From: Arsukibacterium sp.
GTDB lineage: Bacteria; Pseudomonadota; Gammaproteobacteria; Enterobacterales; Alteromonadaceae
DNA length: 64,000 nt
Assembly: GCF_018402695.1 (NCBI RefSeq)
Contig: NZ_JAGYIM010000024.1
Location: forward strand, 186,001 to 250,000
Reading direction: 5' to 3'
The first letter of the stretch is position 1. Every line of letters begins with the position of its first letter. This document shows positions 47,188 through 56,487 of this stretch, in pieces. The notes under the pieces are model-generated. The model had not been told where the DNA came from. It ran no database searches and worked only from the letters and a program-made list of their open reading frames with translations. The translations under genes were made by a program, and so were the position numbers.

Positions 47188-47931
47188 ATGGCCGGCCATA
47201 GTAAATGGGCGAACATGAAGCATCGAAAAGCCCGCCAGGATGCCAAAAAAAGTAAAATTTTCACCAAAATTATCCGGGAGTTAACCGTTTCAGCCCGCAG
47301 TAATCCGGATATCAGCGCCAATCCGCGGTTACGGTTGGCTGTCGACAAAGCCCTGTCTGAAAACATGACCCGTGACACCATTGACCGGGCAATTAAACGC
47401 GGCGCCGGTGCTACTGAAGGCGAAAATTACGAAGAACTGGTGTATGAGGGCTATGGCCCGAATGGTGTCGCTATTATTGTTGAAACCATGACCGACAATA
47501 ATAAAAGAACGGTTGCAGATGTGCGCAATGCCTTTACCAAAAATGGGGGCAACCTCGGTACATCCGGCTCTGTTGCCTACTTATTTGCCCGACGTGGCGT
47601 GCTGTTGTTTGCCCCTGGGGTGGATGAAGATGCACTGCTTGAGGCAGCGCTGGAAGCTGGTGCTGAAGATGTGCAAAACCATGATGATGGCAGTATTGAA
47701 GTGTTTACCAGTCCGGAGCAATACAACGATATCAAAGACAGCTTAACGGCCGCAGGTTTCACGGCCGACAATGCTGAGATAGATATGATCCCATCCATCC
47801 GGGCACAGATAGATGCCGACAACGTCGGTCGCTTTTTTAAGCTGATTGATATGCTGGAAGATTCCGATGATGTGCAGAATGTCTATCACAATGCTGAGAT
47901 CAGTGACGAGCTGCTTGGCGAGCATGGCTAA
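47188..47931 (+). CDS. yebC: YebC/PmpR-family protein
   Basis: A 247-residue protein of the TACO1/YebC family. [21 protein letters not shown] is the family start, so the ATG at 47188 (AGGAG upstream) was chosen over a GTG-type extension. It is known as a transcriptional regulator (PmpR) and, in recent work, as a translation factor for proline-rich stretches. It lies between aspS and ruvC, the standard gammaproteobacterial order, two bases before ruvC. Confidence 0.97.
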   Translation: MAGHSKWANMKHRKARQDAKKSKIFTKIIRELTVSARSNPDISANPRLRLAVDKALSENMTRDTIDRAIKRGAGATEGENYEELVYEGYGPNGVAIIVETMTDNNKRTVADVRNAFTKNGGNLGTSGSVAYLFARRGVLLFAPGVDEDALLEAALEAGAEDVQNHDDGSIEVFTSPEQYNDIKDSLTAAGFTADNAEIDMIPSIRAQIDADNVGRFFKLIDMLEDSDDVQNVYHNAEISDELLGEHG

Positions 47932-47933
47932 CG

Positions 47934-48455
47934 GTGAATATTATTCTGGGCATTGACCCCGGTAGCCGCCTGACGGGTTATGGCGTGGTGCGCCAGCAAG
48001 GTAACAAGTTTGTCTATCTGGCCAGCGGCTGTATTCGGTTGGGTACTGATGAGCTGTCAGAGCGGTTATTGCGTATTTTTAACGGTATTTCAGAAATCAT
48101 TAGCCAAACCCAGCCAACGGTGTTTGCCATTGAACAGGTGTTCATGGCTCGTAATCCTGACTCTGCACTCAAACTGGGGCAGGCCCGGGGCGCGGCTATC
48201 GTCGCAGCAAAGCATGCCGGGCTCGAGGTGTTTGAGTATTCAGCACGCCAGGTAAAACAGGCGGTGGTCGGTACCGGCGCTGCCGACAAAGCCCAGGTAC
48301 AGCATATGGTACGCTCATTATTACAGCTAAGTGCCAGCCCGCAGGCCGACGCTGCTGATGCGCTTGCAGTGGCGTTATGTCACGGGCATACTCAGCAAAG
48401 TTTAGTGGCATTGGCGGGGCAGGCCAGTAAAACCGTGCGTCGCCGCCTGCGGTGA
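47934..48455 (+). CDS. ruvC: Holliday junction resolvase RuvC
   Basis: A 173-residue endonuclease that cuts Holliday junctions symmetrically. The four acidic catalytic residues are visible: D8 in LGIDPGS, E67 in AIEQVF, and D139/D142 in QADAADALA. The start is GTG, two bases after the yebC stop. It works with RuvAB, encoded next. Confidence 0.97.
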   Translation: MNIILGIDPGSRLTGYGVVRQQGNKFVYLASGCIRLGTDELSERLLRIFNGISEIISQTQPTVFAIEQVFMARNPDSALKLGQARGAAIVAAKHAGLEVFEYSARQVKQAVVGTGAADKAQVQHMVRSLLQLSASPQADAADALAVALCHGHTQQSLVALAGQASKTVRRRLR

Positions 48456-48504
48456 ACCGCCCTCGTAAGTTACTACTTAATAAACTTAGAAGAAGAATCG
48501 GCTG

Positions 48505-49121
48505 ATGATTGGACGTTTGCAAGGTGTATTACTGGAAAAACAGGCGCCTGATATCTTACTTGATGTGGCAGGCGTTGGTTACGAGGTGCAGTTACCGCTA
48601 ACCAGCTTTTATCAACTGCCGGAGCCGGGCAGTCAGGCTACTATCTATACCCATTTTGTGGTGCGGGAAGATGCGCAGTTGTTGTATGGCTTTATTACCA
48701 GCACCGAACGCAGTTTATTCCGCCAGTTAATTAAAGCTAATGGCGTCGGGCCGAAGCTGGCGCTGACTATTTTATCCGGCATGACTGCCCAGCAGTTTGT
48801 CCATTGCGTATTGCATGATGAGATCACCACCCTGGTTAAGTTGCCCGGTGTCGGTAAGAAAACCGCGGAGCGATTAGTAATTGAAATGCGCGACCGTTTA
48901 AAAGATTGGGGGCAAGCCATACCCCGGTAACAGATAAACTAACGCTGGCTGGTGAGGACGCAATATTTGCGCCGCCCGCCAGTGCAGAACAAGATGCCTT
49001 AGGGGCCTTGCTGGCGCTGGGTTACAGTCAAGCGCAGGCCAGCAAAGCAGTGAAGTTAGTTAAACGCGCCGATATGAGCAGCGAACAGCTGATCATGGCT
49101 GCTCTTAAAAGTATGATATAG
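48505..49121 (+). pseudogene. ruvA: ruvA, interrupted by a one-base frameshift
   Basis: Holliday junction-binding protein RuvA, read in two frames. From ATG 48505 the frame encodes domains I and II ([46 protein letters not shown]) and stops after 141 residues. Domain III, the RuvB-contacting part ([22 protein letters not shown]...MAALKSMI), continues in the frame one base back. The switch lies at a run of five G, 48908-48912; one extra G would give a 205-residue protein, the normal family length. It may be a sequencing error, a real mutation or slippage. ruvB follows five bases later. Confidence 0.85.
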
Positions 49122-49126
49122 CCAAG

Positions 49127-50137
49127 ATGATTGAAGCCGATCGTATGATCCAGGGCAACGCGACCCGTGAAGATGAAGTAATAGACCGGGCTATCCGGCC
49201 GAAAACCCTGGCCGACTATACCGGGCAGCAACATGTTCGGGAACAAATGGCCATTTTTATCGAAGCGGCACGTGGCCGGGGTGATCCGCTCGATCACTTA
49301 CTGATTTTCGGGCCGCCCGGCCTGGGTAAAACCACCTTGGCAATGATTGTCGCCAACGAAATGGGTGTGAATATTAAAAGCACTTCCGGGCCTGTATTGG
49401 AGAAAGCCGGGGATTTGGCGGCTCTGCTAACTAATCTTGAACAGAATGATGTGCTGTTTATTGACGAGATCCACCGCTTAAGCCCGGTTGTTGAAGAAAT
49501 ATTGTATCCGGCGATGGAAGATTATCAGCTGGACATTATGATAGGCGAGGGCCCTGCTGCCCGCTCTATCAAGCTGGAGTTACCTCCCTTTACCCTGATT
49601 GGTGCCACCACCCGCGCCGGGGCATTAACTTCACCGCTGCGCGATCGCTTTGGCATCGTCCAGCGGCTGGAATTTTATAAAGTGGATGAGCTAAGCGATA
49701 TTATTCAGCGCTCGGCGTTATATCTTAATTTACAGTTAGACAAAGCAGCGGCAACCGAAATAGCCAGGCGCTCGCGCGGTACGCCCCGTATTGCCAACCG
49801 ACTGCTGCGCCGGGTACGGGATTACGCCCAGGTTAAGTCTGACGGTACGGTGTCAGTTGCGATTGCCGGTCAGGCTTTGCAAATGGTGGATGTGGATGCC
49901 GAAGGTTTCGACTATATGGACCGCAAGCTTATTCTGGCCATTATTGATAAGTTTATGGGCGGCCCGGTAGGCTTGGATAATTTGGCGGCCGCGATCGGCG
50001 AAGAAAAAGAAACCATTGAAGATGTAATTGAGCCGTTTTTAATTCAACAAGGCTTTATACAGCGCACGCCAAGAGGCCGCATTGCCTCACCTCGCGCCTA
50101 TCAGCACTTCGGCTTCGACTTACCAAAATCAGACTAA
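49127..50137 (+). CDS. ruvB: Holliday junction helicase RuvB
   Basis: A 336-residue AAA+ motor that drives branch migration with RuvA. Walker A is GPPGLGKT, Walker B is [10 protein letters not shown], sensor 1 is IGATTRAG, and the arginine finger lies in PLRDRFG; the C-terminal winged helix ends [13 protein letters not shown]. Length is normal. It is the last gene of the aspS-yebC-ruvCAB run; a 740-bp gap follows. Confidence 0.98.
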   Translation: MIEADRMIQGNATREDEVIDRAIRPKTLADYTGQQHVREQMAIFIEAARGRGDPLDHLLIFGPPGLGKTTLAMIVANEMGVNIKSTSGPVLEKAGDLAALLTNLEQNDVLFIDEIHRLSPVVEEILYPAMEDYQLDIMIGEGPAARSIKLELPPFTLIGATTRAGALTSPLRDRFGIVQRLEFYKVDELSDIIQRSALYLNLQLDKAAATEIARRSRGTPRIANRLLRRVRDYAQVKSDGTVSVAIAGQALQMVDVDAEGFDYMDRKLILAIIDKFMGGPVGLDNLAAAIGEEKETIEDVIEPFLIQQGFIQRTPRGRIASPRAYQHFGFDLPKSD

Positions 50138-50145
50138 ATTATCGC

Positions 50146-50309
50146 ATCGCATTCGCTAATTAGCTGGAGTGCCAAATAGGACACATCGTATTCGCTAACG
50201 AGTCGGTGCTGCAGCTAGGCGGCAAATGAGCGAGGCCCCATGAGCATAGTTACCTATGCGATTGGTGGCGAGGGAGTGAAGCCAACAACGCTGGAGTGCC
50301 AACTAGGAC
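50146..50309. repeat. Composite repeat element after ruvB
   Basis: GCTGGAGTGCCAAATAGGAC (50163-50182) recurs at 50290-50309 with one mismatch, 127 bp apart. ATCGCATTCGCTAA (50146-50159) recurs at 50185-50198 with one mismatch. Between them a hairpin GCATAG-TTAC-CTATGC (50244-50259) lies within an imperfectly symmetrical GC-rich segment. The layout resembles interspersed palindromic repeats of Alteromonadales intergenic regions; copy number in the genome is unknown. Confidence 0.6.
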
Positions 50310-50315
50310 GCGAAT

Positions 50316-50343
50316 AAAAAAAAAGCCCGCTCAGGGAGCGGGC
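50316..50343 (-). terminator. Intrinsic terminator for a minus-strand transcript
   Basis: On the minus strand GCCCGCTC-CCT-GAGCGGGC (8-bp stem, 3-base loop) is followed by nine T. On the plus strand there is no T-run after the stem. The orientation therefore points to a transcript coming leftward out of the ruvB-ybgC gap, although all annotated genes here read rightward. Confidence 0.8.
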
Positions 50344-50537
50344 AAAGCAACAAGTTGAAGGAGTGCTTCAATAAATCCAGGGAACATGCTTAACAGCAGC
50401 AAAACTAATCTTAGCTATCAGTCATACTGCTAAGTGAACTTTACTAAACAAGGTAACCCTCTTACCTTGTCTTTGCGCTAGCTCAGAACACAGGGCGTAT
50501 AGTAATGAGTTCGAGTAATTACTTCAAACGAGAAAAA

Positions 50538-50591
50538 TTAGCGCGCAGACATTAAAATAACTAATGCGATAACGAAATGGTGTTGTTGCAT
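50538..50591 (-). CDS. Possible 17-residue leader peptide ORF
   Basis: ATG at 50591 to TAA at 50538 encodes MQQHHFVIALVILMSAR. It is hydrophobic in the centre and lies about 195 bases before the minus-strand terminator, an arrangement like attenuator leader peptides or small-RNA-encoded peptides. No clear ribosome-binding site precedes it and no biosynthetic operon follows, so it may be chance. Confidence 0.25.
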   Translation of the reverse strand: MQQHHFVIALVILMSAR

Positions 50592-50877
50592 ATTTAATCA
50601 GTTAGTTCTCTTTGATTTAAAGCACGCCTTTATTCATCTGTGATTAAGTTTAGATGTGGATGATAGCTCGGATTACTTTTTTGTGGTTAGAGTATCTTTT
50701 GTATTGGCAAAGCCGACCTGATGAACGATTGAACTTCAGCAGGGCATCAGGGTCTGCATTTTGAACACTATGCAAGGGGGCGCTGCAAATAAATATAATT
50801 GCAGTGGAGCAGGGTTAGCCATTGAGTTTGGCTATCCGGCTAATTATCATACGCAGCAACATAAGATGTGATTATCA

Positions 50878-51287
50878 ATGCCAGAGAAAAGCTTCGAATT
50901 CCCAATACGGGTATATTATGAAGATACCGATGCCGGTGGCATCGTTTATTATGCCAATTATCTGAAATTCTTTGAAAGAGCCCGCACCGAATGGTTACGG
51001 GCCCTGGGTATTGAGCAGGATATATTGTTGTCAAATAATATCGCCTTTGTTGTTACTCAGGTTTTAATGAACAACAAAAAAGCGCGGGTTTTAATGAATT
51101 ATTGACGGTATCGAGTCAAATCAGTACCTTAAAGTCAGCGAGTATCATTTTTACTCAGCAAATTTATAATGCTTCGGCCCAGTTAATTTGTCAGGCTGAA
51201 ATAAAAGTCGCCTGTATCGACAAGCAGGCCATGAAAGCCCGGCCCATGCCGGCCGAAATAGCAGAGGTGTTAACGCGTGTCAGGTGA
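50878..51287 (+). pseudogene. ybgC: ybgC (acyl-CoA thioesterase of the tol-pal cluster), frameshifted
   Basis: Hotdog-fold thioesterase YbgC, first gene of the tol-pal cluster. The first frame gives the N-terminal half with the catalytic signature [20 protein letters not shown] and stops after 75 residues at 51105. The C-terminal half (TVSSQISTLKSASIIFTQQI...IKVACID) continues one frame back to 51287. The break lies at about 51085-51095 in GCGCGGGTTTT; one added base or two removed bases restores about 135 residues, the family length. A 12-bp direct repeat flanks the site. The end overlaps tolQ by 11 bases. Confidence 0.82.
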
Positions 51288-51963
51288 AATCTCCATTCTT
51301 CATTTATTACTCGATGCCAGTATTGTGGTACAGGCGGTCATGCTTATTTTGGTTGGTATGTCGGTTGCCTCCTGGAGCATGATTTTTAAACGCAAGAAAG
51401 TCCTGAAAGAAGCCCTGACTGATGCCAAAAAGTTTGAAGATAAATTCTGGTCCGGGGTCGATTTGTCGAAGCTTTATGCTGAAGTGAGTGCCCGCCAGAG
51501 TAATATCGGCCTGGAAGCGCTGTTCAAAGCCGGATTCAAGGAATTTGCCAGGTTGCACAAAAGCAGCCGGCAGCAACCAGCGGCCGTTATGGAAGGTGCG
51601 CAGCGGGCCATGCGGGTTGGTTTGTCGCGGGAAGTCGAACGGCTGGAAACCAATTTACCTTTTCTGGCCACCGTTGGCTCTATCAGCCCATACATTGGTT
51701 TGTTTGGTACCGTGTGGGGTATTATGAATTCATTTATCGCACTGGGTGCGGTACAGCAAGCCACACTGGCTATGGTGGCACCGGGTATTGCCGAAGCACT
51801 TATTGCTACGGCAATCGGTTTGTTTGCTGCTATTCCTGCAGTAATTGCTTATAACAAGTTTTCACATCAGGTTGAGTTGCTGGAAAGTAGTTACGTAAAC
51901 TTTGTTGAAGAGTTTTCTAACATTCTGCATCGCCAGGCTGTAAACAGCATCGAGGCGGCATGA
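51277..51963 (+). CDS. tolQ: Tol-Pal system protein TolQ
   Basis: A 228-residue inner-membrane protein of the ExbB/TolQ family with three helices (about 15-35, 130-150, 165-190). With TolR it forms the proton-driven motor that energises TolA for outer-membrane constriction. [20 protein letters not shown] and [22 protein letters not shown] carry the conserved helix residues. The start is GTG, overlapping ybgC; its stop overlaps tolR. Confidence 0.97.
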   Translation: MSGEISILHLLLDASIVVQAVMLILVGMSVASWSMIFKRKKVLKEALTDAKKFEDKFWSGVDLSKLYAEVSARQSNIGLEALFKAGFKEFARLHKSSRQQPAAVMEGAQRAMRVGLSREVERLETNLPFLATVGSISPYIGLFGTVWGIMNSFIALGAVQQATLAMVAPGIAEALIATAIGLFAAIPAVIAYNKFSHQVELLESSYVNFVEEFSNILHRQAVNSIEAA

Positions 51964-52388
51964 TGTACGTCCGGAAGAAACGGCGGATGATGGCCGAAAT
52001 AAACGTCGTACCCTACATTGATGTTATGCTGGTGCTGCTGGTTATTTTTATGGTGACTACCCCGCTTATTACTCAGGGCGTAAAGGTTGAGTTACCCAAA
52101 TCGGCGGCTGAGCCTATCGCCCAGATGACGGAAGGCAAAACACCACTGGTGGCTACAGTAGACAGTGATGGCCTGTATTATTTTGAGAAAGACGGTAATC
52201 AGCAAGGCCCGTTTACGGCTGCCGAGCTGCAGGTGGAAGTTGCCAGCTGGCTGACTATAGAGCCCGGTACTCAGGTCATTGTAAAAGGGGATAAAGCGGT
52301 AAGCTACGAAGCTGTAATTCGCCTGATTAACGTTTTGAAAAATGCCGGTGCGCCGGCCGTAGGTTTAATGACTGATAATGAAGTTTAA
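51960..52388 (+). CDS. tolR: Tol-Pal system protein TolR
   Basis: A 142-residue ExbD/TolR protein with one N-terminal helix (about 18-38). The proton-carrying aspartate is D21 in [18 protein letters not shown]. The periplasmic domain (about 60-142) is the usual size. The start ATGATG overlaps the tolQ stop by four bases; the end overlaps tolA by 11 bases. Confidence 0.97.
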   Translation: MMYVRKKRRMMAEINVVPYIDVMLVLLVIFMVTTPLITQGVKVELPKSAAEPIAQMTEGKTPLVATVDSDGLYYFEKDGNQQGPFTAAELQVEVASWLTIEPGTQVIVKGDKAVSYEAVIRLINVLKNAGAPAVGLMTDNEV

Positions 52389-53325
52389 TAAGCTTAAACC
52401 AGCACTGACAACGCCATTGGCAAAATCAGTAACCTTGCATGTTGCTATTTTGCTGCTGTTGATTTTTGGCGCCAATATCAGTTTTAAACGTAAAACGGTT
52501 GAACTGTCTGTTAGTACTGAACAGGCAGTAGAAAGTAACCCGGCCCCGGTCGAAGCGGTGGCCATTGACCGCAAACAGTTGGAGCAGCGGGTTGCTGAAA
52601 TTCAGAAAAACCGTGATGACGCCAAAAAAGCAGAGGAAGATCGGATTGCCGCGTTAGAACGCAGAGCTAAGCAGGCTGAGCGTAACCGTGCTGCAGAAGA
52701 AGAGCGGTTAAAACGCGTTGCTGAGCAGAAGCGCCAGGCAGACGAAGCAGCACGTAAATCCAAGGCTGCAGCTGCAGAGGCGCAAAAGCAGCAGCAGGCA
52801 GAAGCAGCGAAAGCTAAGCAGGCCGAAGACGCCCGCAAAGCCCGCGAGGCAGAGCAGAAAAAAGCAGAAGCCGATGCCAAAGCAGCTGAAGAGCGGCGGC
52901 GTTTAGCCGCAGAGGCTGAAGCTAAGGAACAAGCTGAGCGGGAGCGCAAAGCACGCGAAGCCAGAGAGCAGGCTGAACGTGAGCGACAGCTCCAGGAACA
53001 AATGGCAAAAGAAGCTGAAGCGAGGCGTCAGGCCCGGGCTCAGCAAGCCGTTACAGAAGTGCAGCGCTACACGGCGATGATCCGTGATGCCATTCAGCGT
53101 AATTTATTGGTAGATGAGAACATGCGCGGTAAAACGGCCCGGATAAATATCAGGCTGGCAAGCAGTGGTTTTGTGACAGACGTGCGTTATGTCAGTGGTG
53201 ACCGTCAGGTAGCAGACGCCGCCATTCGAGCAGTGAATCGGGCAGGAACCTTGCCGGTTTCTACTGATCCTGATGTTTATAATCAACTGAAAGATATAAC
53301 TTTAACGGTGGCACCAGAATTTTGA
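52378..53325 (+). CDS. tolA: Tol-Pal system protein TolA
   Basis: A 315-residue protein linking the inner-membrane motor to Pal and TolB. It has a membrane helix at about 17-35, a long Ala/Glu/Lys/Arg-rich helical domain II (about 60-220, e.g. [19 protein letters not shown]) spanning the periplasm, and C-terminal domain III (about 225-315, [20 protein letters not shown]). Domain II is shorter than in E. coli TolA. It overlaps both tolR and tolB. Confidence 0.95.
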   Translation: MKFNKLKPALTTPLAKSVTLHVAILLLLIFGANISFKRKTVELSVSTEQAVESNPAPVEAVAIDRKQLEQRVAEIQKNRDDAKKAEEDRIAALERRAKQAERNRAAEEERLKRVAEQKRQADEAARKSKAAAAEAQKQQQAEAAKAKQAEDARKAREAEQKKAEADAKAAEERRRLAAEAEAKEQAERERKAREAREQAERERQLQEQMAKEAEARRQARAQQAVTEVQRYTAMIRDAIQRNLLVDENMRGKTARINIRLASSGFVTDVRYVSGDRQVADAAIRAVNRAGTLPVSTDPDVYNQLKDITLTVAPEF

Positions 53326-54674
53326 TGATGACTAATTTACTTAAAAAGACCCTTATCCTGATAATCTTGTTGTTGCCAGCGCTGGCCCGCGCATCGCTGG
53401 AAATTGTTATTACCGAAGGTATCGATTCTGCCAGGCCAGTAGCCATTCTGCCATTCAGTTTTAATGGCACCACAAGGCCCAGTGAAAACCTGGCAGAGAT
53501 TGTGTCTGCTGATTTAATGCGCAGCGGAAAGTTTAGCCCGTTAGCGAGTATAAAGATGCCGCAGCGGCCAGCCAGGGCCAGCGAAATAGATTTTGAAGCC
53601 TGGGCCAGAGAGGGTGTTGAAGCCATTGTCATGGGCCAGATCAATGAAATTGGAATAGATCGCTATACTGTAAGTTTTGAGCTGATCGATGTGTTAAAAG
53701 GCAACAGTGGCCCCAGCTCGCAAATGCTTAATGCCGGCAAACTGGTGACCAGCAATGAACACGTACTTGATAGCCGCGAAACCACTATTAACGGCAGCCA
53801 GTTCCGTCAATATGCCCACCGGATCAGTGACATCGTATATGAGAAGCTGACCGGGGAGCGCGGCGCTTTCTTAACAAAAATTGCTTATGTGCTGGTGCGG
53901 CCGGACAATGAATTCCCTTATCAGCTAGTGGTAGCTGATTATGACGGGGTTAATGAACAAATTTTATTACGCTCGAAAGAGCCGTTAATGTCACCGAGCT
54001 GGTCACCGGATGGTACTAAGCTGGCGTATGTTACTTTTGAACGTCGGCAGGCGCAGATTTTTATTCAGGATATATACAGTGGCCGTCGCACGGTGGTTAG
54101 CACCTTCCCAGGTATTAACGGTGCACCGGTCTGGTCGCCTGATGGCGAAAACCTGGCGTTAGTGTTGTCCAGAGACGGCAACCCTGAAATTTACACCTTA
54201 AATATTGCCAGCAAAGCCTTAGATCGGGTTACGAATCATCGTGCTATCGATACAGAGCCAAGCTGGTCACCTGATGGCAAGGAGCTGGTGTTCAGTTCGG
54301 ACAGAGGTGGCAATCCCCAGCTATATAGCGTAAATTTAACAACAGGCACCACCAGACGGTTGACTTTTGAAGGTGAGATGAACCTGGCGGGCGCCTATAC
54401 GCCTGATGGCAGCACTATCGTGATGGTGAACCGGACTCAGGGCCAGTATCATATTGCAAAAATGGATCGGCAAAGTCGTTTCCTGCAGGTACTGACTAAA
54501 ACGAATCTGGACGAGTCGCCCAGCGTTGCGCCAAACGGTTCAATGATAATTTACAGCACTATGCATGGTTCGTCGCAGGTGCTGGCACTGGTTTCTATGG
54601 ATGGACGCTTTAAAGCCCGACTGCCGGCGATAGATGGACAGGTTAAATCGCCAGCCTGGTCACCTTTTTTATAA
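53325..54674 (+). CDS. tolB: Tol-Pal system protein TolB
   Basis: A 449-residue periplasmic protein. A signal peptide (about 1-23, ending ARA) is followed by the N-terminal alpha/beta domain ([11 protein letters not shown]) and a six-bladed beta-propeller of WD40-like repeats ([48 protein letters not shown]). It binds Pal and TolA. The ATG at 53325 overlaps the tolA stop by one base and is preferred to a TTG three bases earlier. Confidence 0.97.
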   Translation: MMTNLLKKTLILIILLLPALARASLEIVITEGIDSARPVAILPFSFNGTTRPSENLAEIVSADLMRSGKFSPLASIKMPQRPARASEIDFEAWAREGVEAIVMGQINEIGIDRYTVSFELIDVLKGNSGPSSQMLNAGKLVTSNEHVLDSRETTINGSQFRQYAHRISDIVYEKLTGERGAFLTKIAYVLVRPDNEFPYQLVVADYDGVNEQILLRSKEPLMSPSWSPDGTKLAYVTFERRQAQIFIQDIYSGRRTVVSTFPGINGAPVWSPDGENLALVLSRDGNPEIYTLNIASKALDRVTNHRAIDTEPSWSPDGKELVFSSDRGGNPQLYSVNLTTGTTRRLTFEGEMNLAGAYTPDGSTIVMVNRTQGQYHIAKMDRQSRFLQVLTKTNLDESPSVAPNGSMIIYSTMHGSSQVLALVSMDGRFKARLPAIDGQVKSPAWSPFL

Positions 54675-54709
54675 AACAAAAACGTGGTTAACTTACTAAG
54701 GACAACAAA

Positions 54710-55240
54710 ATGAACTTAAACAAAGTGTTAAAGGCTTTATTAATCGCAGTACCTGTGATGACATTAGCCGCCTGTAGCTCAACGTCATCAACTTCTGCTG
54801 ACGATGCCCGCACCTCAGAAGCTGCTGAGCAGGTCACCGACACGGTACAGGTTGAAACGGCAGAGCCAGTAGTCAGCCCTGCTGAGCAAATGCGCCAGAA
54901 GCTGGAAGCATTACGCCAGGAAAATACCATTTATTTCGATTTCGACCGGGCTACTGTTCGTCCAGAGTTCGTTGAAGTATTGGAAGCGCACGGTACCTTT
55001 TTACGTGCCAACCCAAGCGTCCGTGTGACCATTGAAGGCCACTCAGATGAGCGCGGTACGCCAGAGTACAACATTGCGTTAGGCGAGCGTCGTGCTCAGG
55101 CAGTGGTATCTTACTTACAAAACCTGGGTGTTTCTGCCGGTCAGCTATCTACCGTTAGCTACGGTGAAGAGAAGCCAGTTGACAGATCACGCACTGAAAC
55201 GGGTTTTGCTAAAAACCGCCGTGCAGTATTGGTGTACTAA
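54710..55240 (+). CDS. pal: Peptidoglycan-associated lipoprotein Pal
   Basis: A 176-residue outer-membrane lipoprotein. The lipobox LAAC is at about residues 19-22, a Ser/Thr/Ala-rich linker follows, and the OmpA-like peptidoglycan-binding domain covers about 75-175 (IYFDFDRATVRPEF; EGHSDERGTPEYNIALGERRA). It anchors the outer membrane to the wall and is positioned by Tol. AAGGA precedes the start. Confidence 0.98.
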   Translation: MNLNKVLKALLIAVPVMTLAACSSTSSTSADDARTSEAAEQVTDTVQVETAEPVVSPAEQMRQKLEALRQENTIYFDFDRATVRPEFVEVLEAHGTFLRANPSVRVTIEGHSDERGTPEYNIALGERRAQAVVSYLQNLGVSAGQLSTVSYGEEKPVDRSRTETGFAKNRRAVLVY

Positions 55241-55265
55241 TAAATAATAATGAATAAGAGTGATC

Positions 55266-56057
55266 ATGACAGTAAATAAAACACTGTGGGTTGCTCTGTC
55301 CTTAGTGAGTAGCGGTGCCTGGGCTAACCCGGCACCGGTTACTGAGCTGGGCAGAAATATCACGCCAAACCAGCAACTGGCCACCCCAGGCTCAGGTACG
55401 CTGGAGCAACGTCTGGCCACTTTGGAACGGGTAGTTGAAGCCCGGGCTCAGGGGCAGATCCAAATGCAGCAGCAATTAAACTTATTGCTGGATGAAGTCA
55501 GTCAGTTACGGGGGGTTACGGAAACTCATACCTATCAACTGGATGAAATGCTGCAACGCCAACGAGACTTATATCAGGAAATTGATCGCAGGGTAGGAGC
55601 GTTACAAAACAGTACTGCCGTCCAACCGGCTATTTCCAGTAACGATAATAACGTGCCAACTGTTTCTTATTCCTCGAATATGTCAGAAAACGATGCTTAC
55701 GATAAAGCCGTTAACATGGTGTTGAAGGATCGGCGCTATGACGCTGCTATCCCGGAATTTGAAGCCTTTTTACAGAATTACCCTGACTCCGGCTATGCGC
55801 CCAATGCGCATTACTGGCTGGGCCAGCTGTTGTTTAATAATAATGACCTGGCAAAAGCCAAAACCCACTTTGAGCGGGTGGTTACAAATTTCGAAACGTC
55901 CAATAAAGTACCTGATGCCTTGTTAAAGCTGGGGCAGGTGGCCGAGCGGGAAAATAACAAAGATGCCGCGTTGCGGTTCTACCGACAATTAACCCGGGAC
56001 CATGCGTCGGCAACGTCCGCACGTTTAGCGCAGGAACGAATAGACGCCCTTAAGTAA
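55266..56057 (+). CDS. cpoB: Cell division coordinator CpoB (YbgF)
   Basis: A 263-residue periplasmic protein. After a signal peptide ending AWA comes a trimerising coiled coil (about 45-110, LEQRLATLERVVEARAQ) and a TPR domain (about 140-263, YDKAVNMVLKDRRYDAAIPE). CpoB couples Tol activity to peptidoglycan synthesis at the septum. ATG 55266 was chosen over GTG 55260 from the AAGAG upstream. A terminator follows, closing the tol-pal cluster. Confidence 0.95.
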   Translation: MTVNKTLWVALSLVSSGAWANPAPVTELGRNITPNQQLATPGSGTLEQRLATLERVVEARAQGQIQMQQQLNLLLDEVSQLRGVTETHTYQLDEMLQRQRDLYQEIDRRVGALQNSTAVQPAISSNDNNVPTVSYSSNMSENDAYDKAVNMVLKDRRYDAAIPEFEAFLQNYPDSGYAPNAHYWLGQLLFNNNDLAKAKTHFERVVTNFETSNKVPDALLKLGQVAERENNKDAALRFYRQLTRDHASATSARLAQERIDALK

Positions 56058-56063
56058 GCCCGC

Positions 56064-56086
56064 AAGCCAACCAACAGGTTGGCTTT
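56064..56086 (+). terminator. Terminator of the tol-pal operon
   Basis: AAGCCAACC-AACA-GGTTGGCTTT, a 9-bp stem with a 4-base loop seven bases after the cpoB stop, followed by a short broken T-rich stretch. Confidence 0.75.
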
Positions 56087-56152
56087 GTCGTTTCATATCG
56101 CTGGCTTTTTGTGCAGTCAGGCCAGGATGGCAGCCTTTTTAACAATTTTCGG

Positions 56153-56180
56153 TTGCACTAACGCCGTAAATCAGTAAGAT
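56153..56180 (+). promoter_or_regulatory. Promoter of the tRNA-Lys array
   Basis: TTGCAC (56153-56158), 16-base spacer, TAAGAT (56175-56180), then a GC-rich discriminator (GCGTCCGCGG) typical of growth-controlled stable RNA promoters; the first tRNA starts 15 bases later. Confidence 0.65.
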
Positions 56181-56195
56181 ATGCGTCCGCGGTTA

Positions 56196-56271
56196 GGGTC
56201 ATTAGCTCAGCTGGTAGAGCAGCGGACTTTTAATCCGTTGGTCGATGGTTCGAATCCATCATGACCCACCA
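56196..56271 (+). tRNA. tRNA-Lys (TTT), copy 1
   Basis: A 76-base cloverleaf with encoded CCA. The acceptor GGGTCAT pairs with ATGACCC; the anticodon loop is CTTTTAA with TTT at 34-36; the T-loop is GGTTCGAATCC. First of four identical copies under one apparent promoter. Confidence 0.98.
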
Positions 56272-56297
56272 AACCGCGCAAACAAGTATACCGAAGT

Positions 56298-56373
56298 GGG
56301 TCATTAGCTCAGCTGGTAGAGCAGCGGACTTTTAATCCGTTGGTCGATGGTTCGAATCCATCATGACCCACCA
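56298..56373 (+). tRNA. tRNA-Lys (TTT), copy 2
   Basis: Identical to copy 1 over all 76 bases including CCA. It follows copy 1 after a 26-base spacer. Confidence 0.98.
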
Positions 56374-56392
56374 CTTCGCGTTTATCCTGTTT

Positions 56393-56468
56393 GGGTCATT
56401 AGCTCAGCTGGTAGAGCAGCGGACTTTTAATCCGTTGGTCGATGGTTCGAATCCATCATGACCCACCA
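56393..56468 (+). tRNA. tRNA-Lys (TTT), copy 3
   Basis: Identical to copy 1. The 19-base spacer before it ends TTTATCCTGTTT, shared with the spacer before copy 4, indicating recent duplication of the unit. Confidence 0.98.
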
Positions 56469-56487
56469 CTTTATGTTTATCCTGTTT

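Larger units (their letters stand above)
50316..50600 (-). ncRNA. Candidate small RNA or leader transcript
   Basis: Supported by the strong minus-strand terminator and by two more perfect stem-loops upstream of it in the transcript: ACAAGGTAA-5 bases-TTACCTTGT (50448-50470) and TTGAAG-5 bases-CTTCAA (50355-50371). A 17-codon ORF lies at its 5-prime side. The 5-prime end is a guess since no clear promoter is visible. It does not resemble Spot 42, 6S, tmRNA or RNase P RNA. Confidence 0.4.
50138..50877. other. Non-coding region of 740 bp between ruvB and ybgC
   Basis: No long ORF exists here on either strand. The left part (50146-50309) is a repeat-rich element with a central hairpin. The middle (50316-50600) holds an intrinsic terminator facing the minus strand, further hairpins and a 17-codon ORF on the minus strand, suggesting a small transcript. 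The right part (about 50620-50877) must contain the promoter of the ybgC-tol operon but shows no convincing boxes to me. Confidence 0.7.

Noticed and set aside
50316-50343. Terminator for ruvB
   Set aside because: The T-run lies only on the minus strand; on the plus strand the stem is followed by AAAGCAACAAG.
52602-52949. Long open frame antisense to tolA
   Set aside because: It is an Ala/Ser-rich shadow of the repetitive TolA helical domain.
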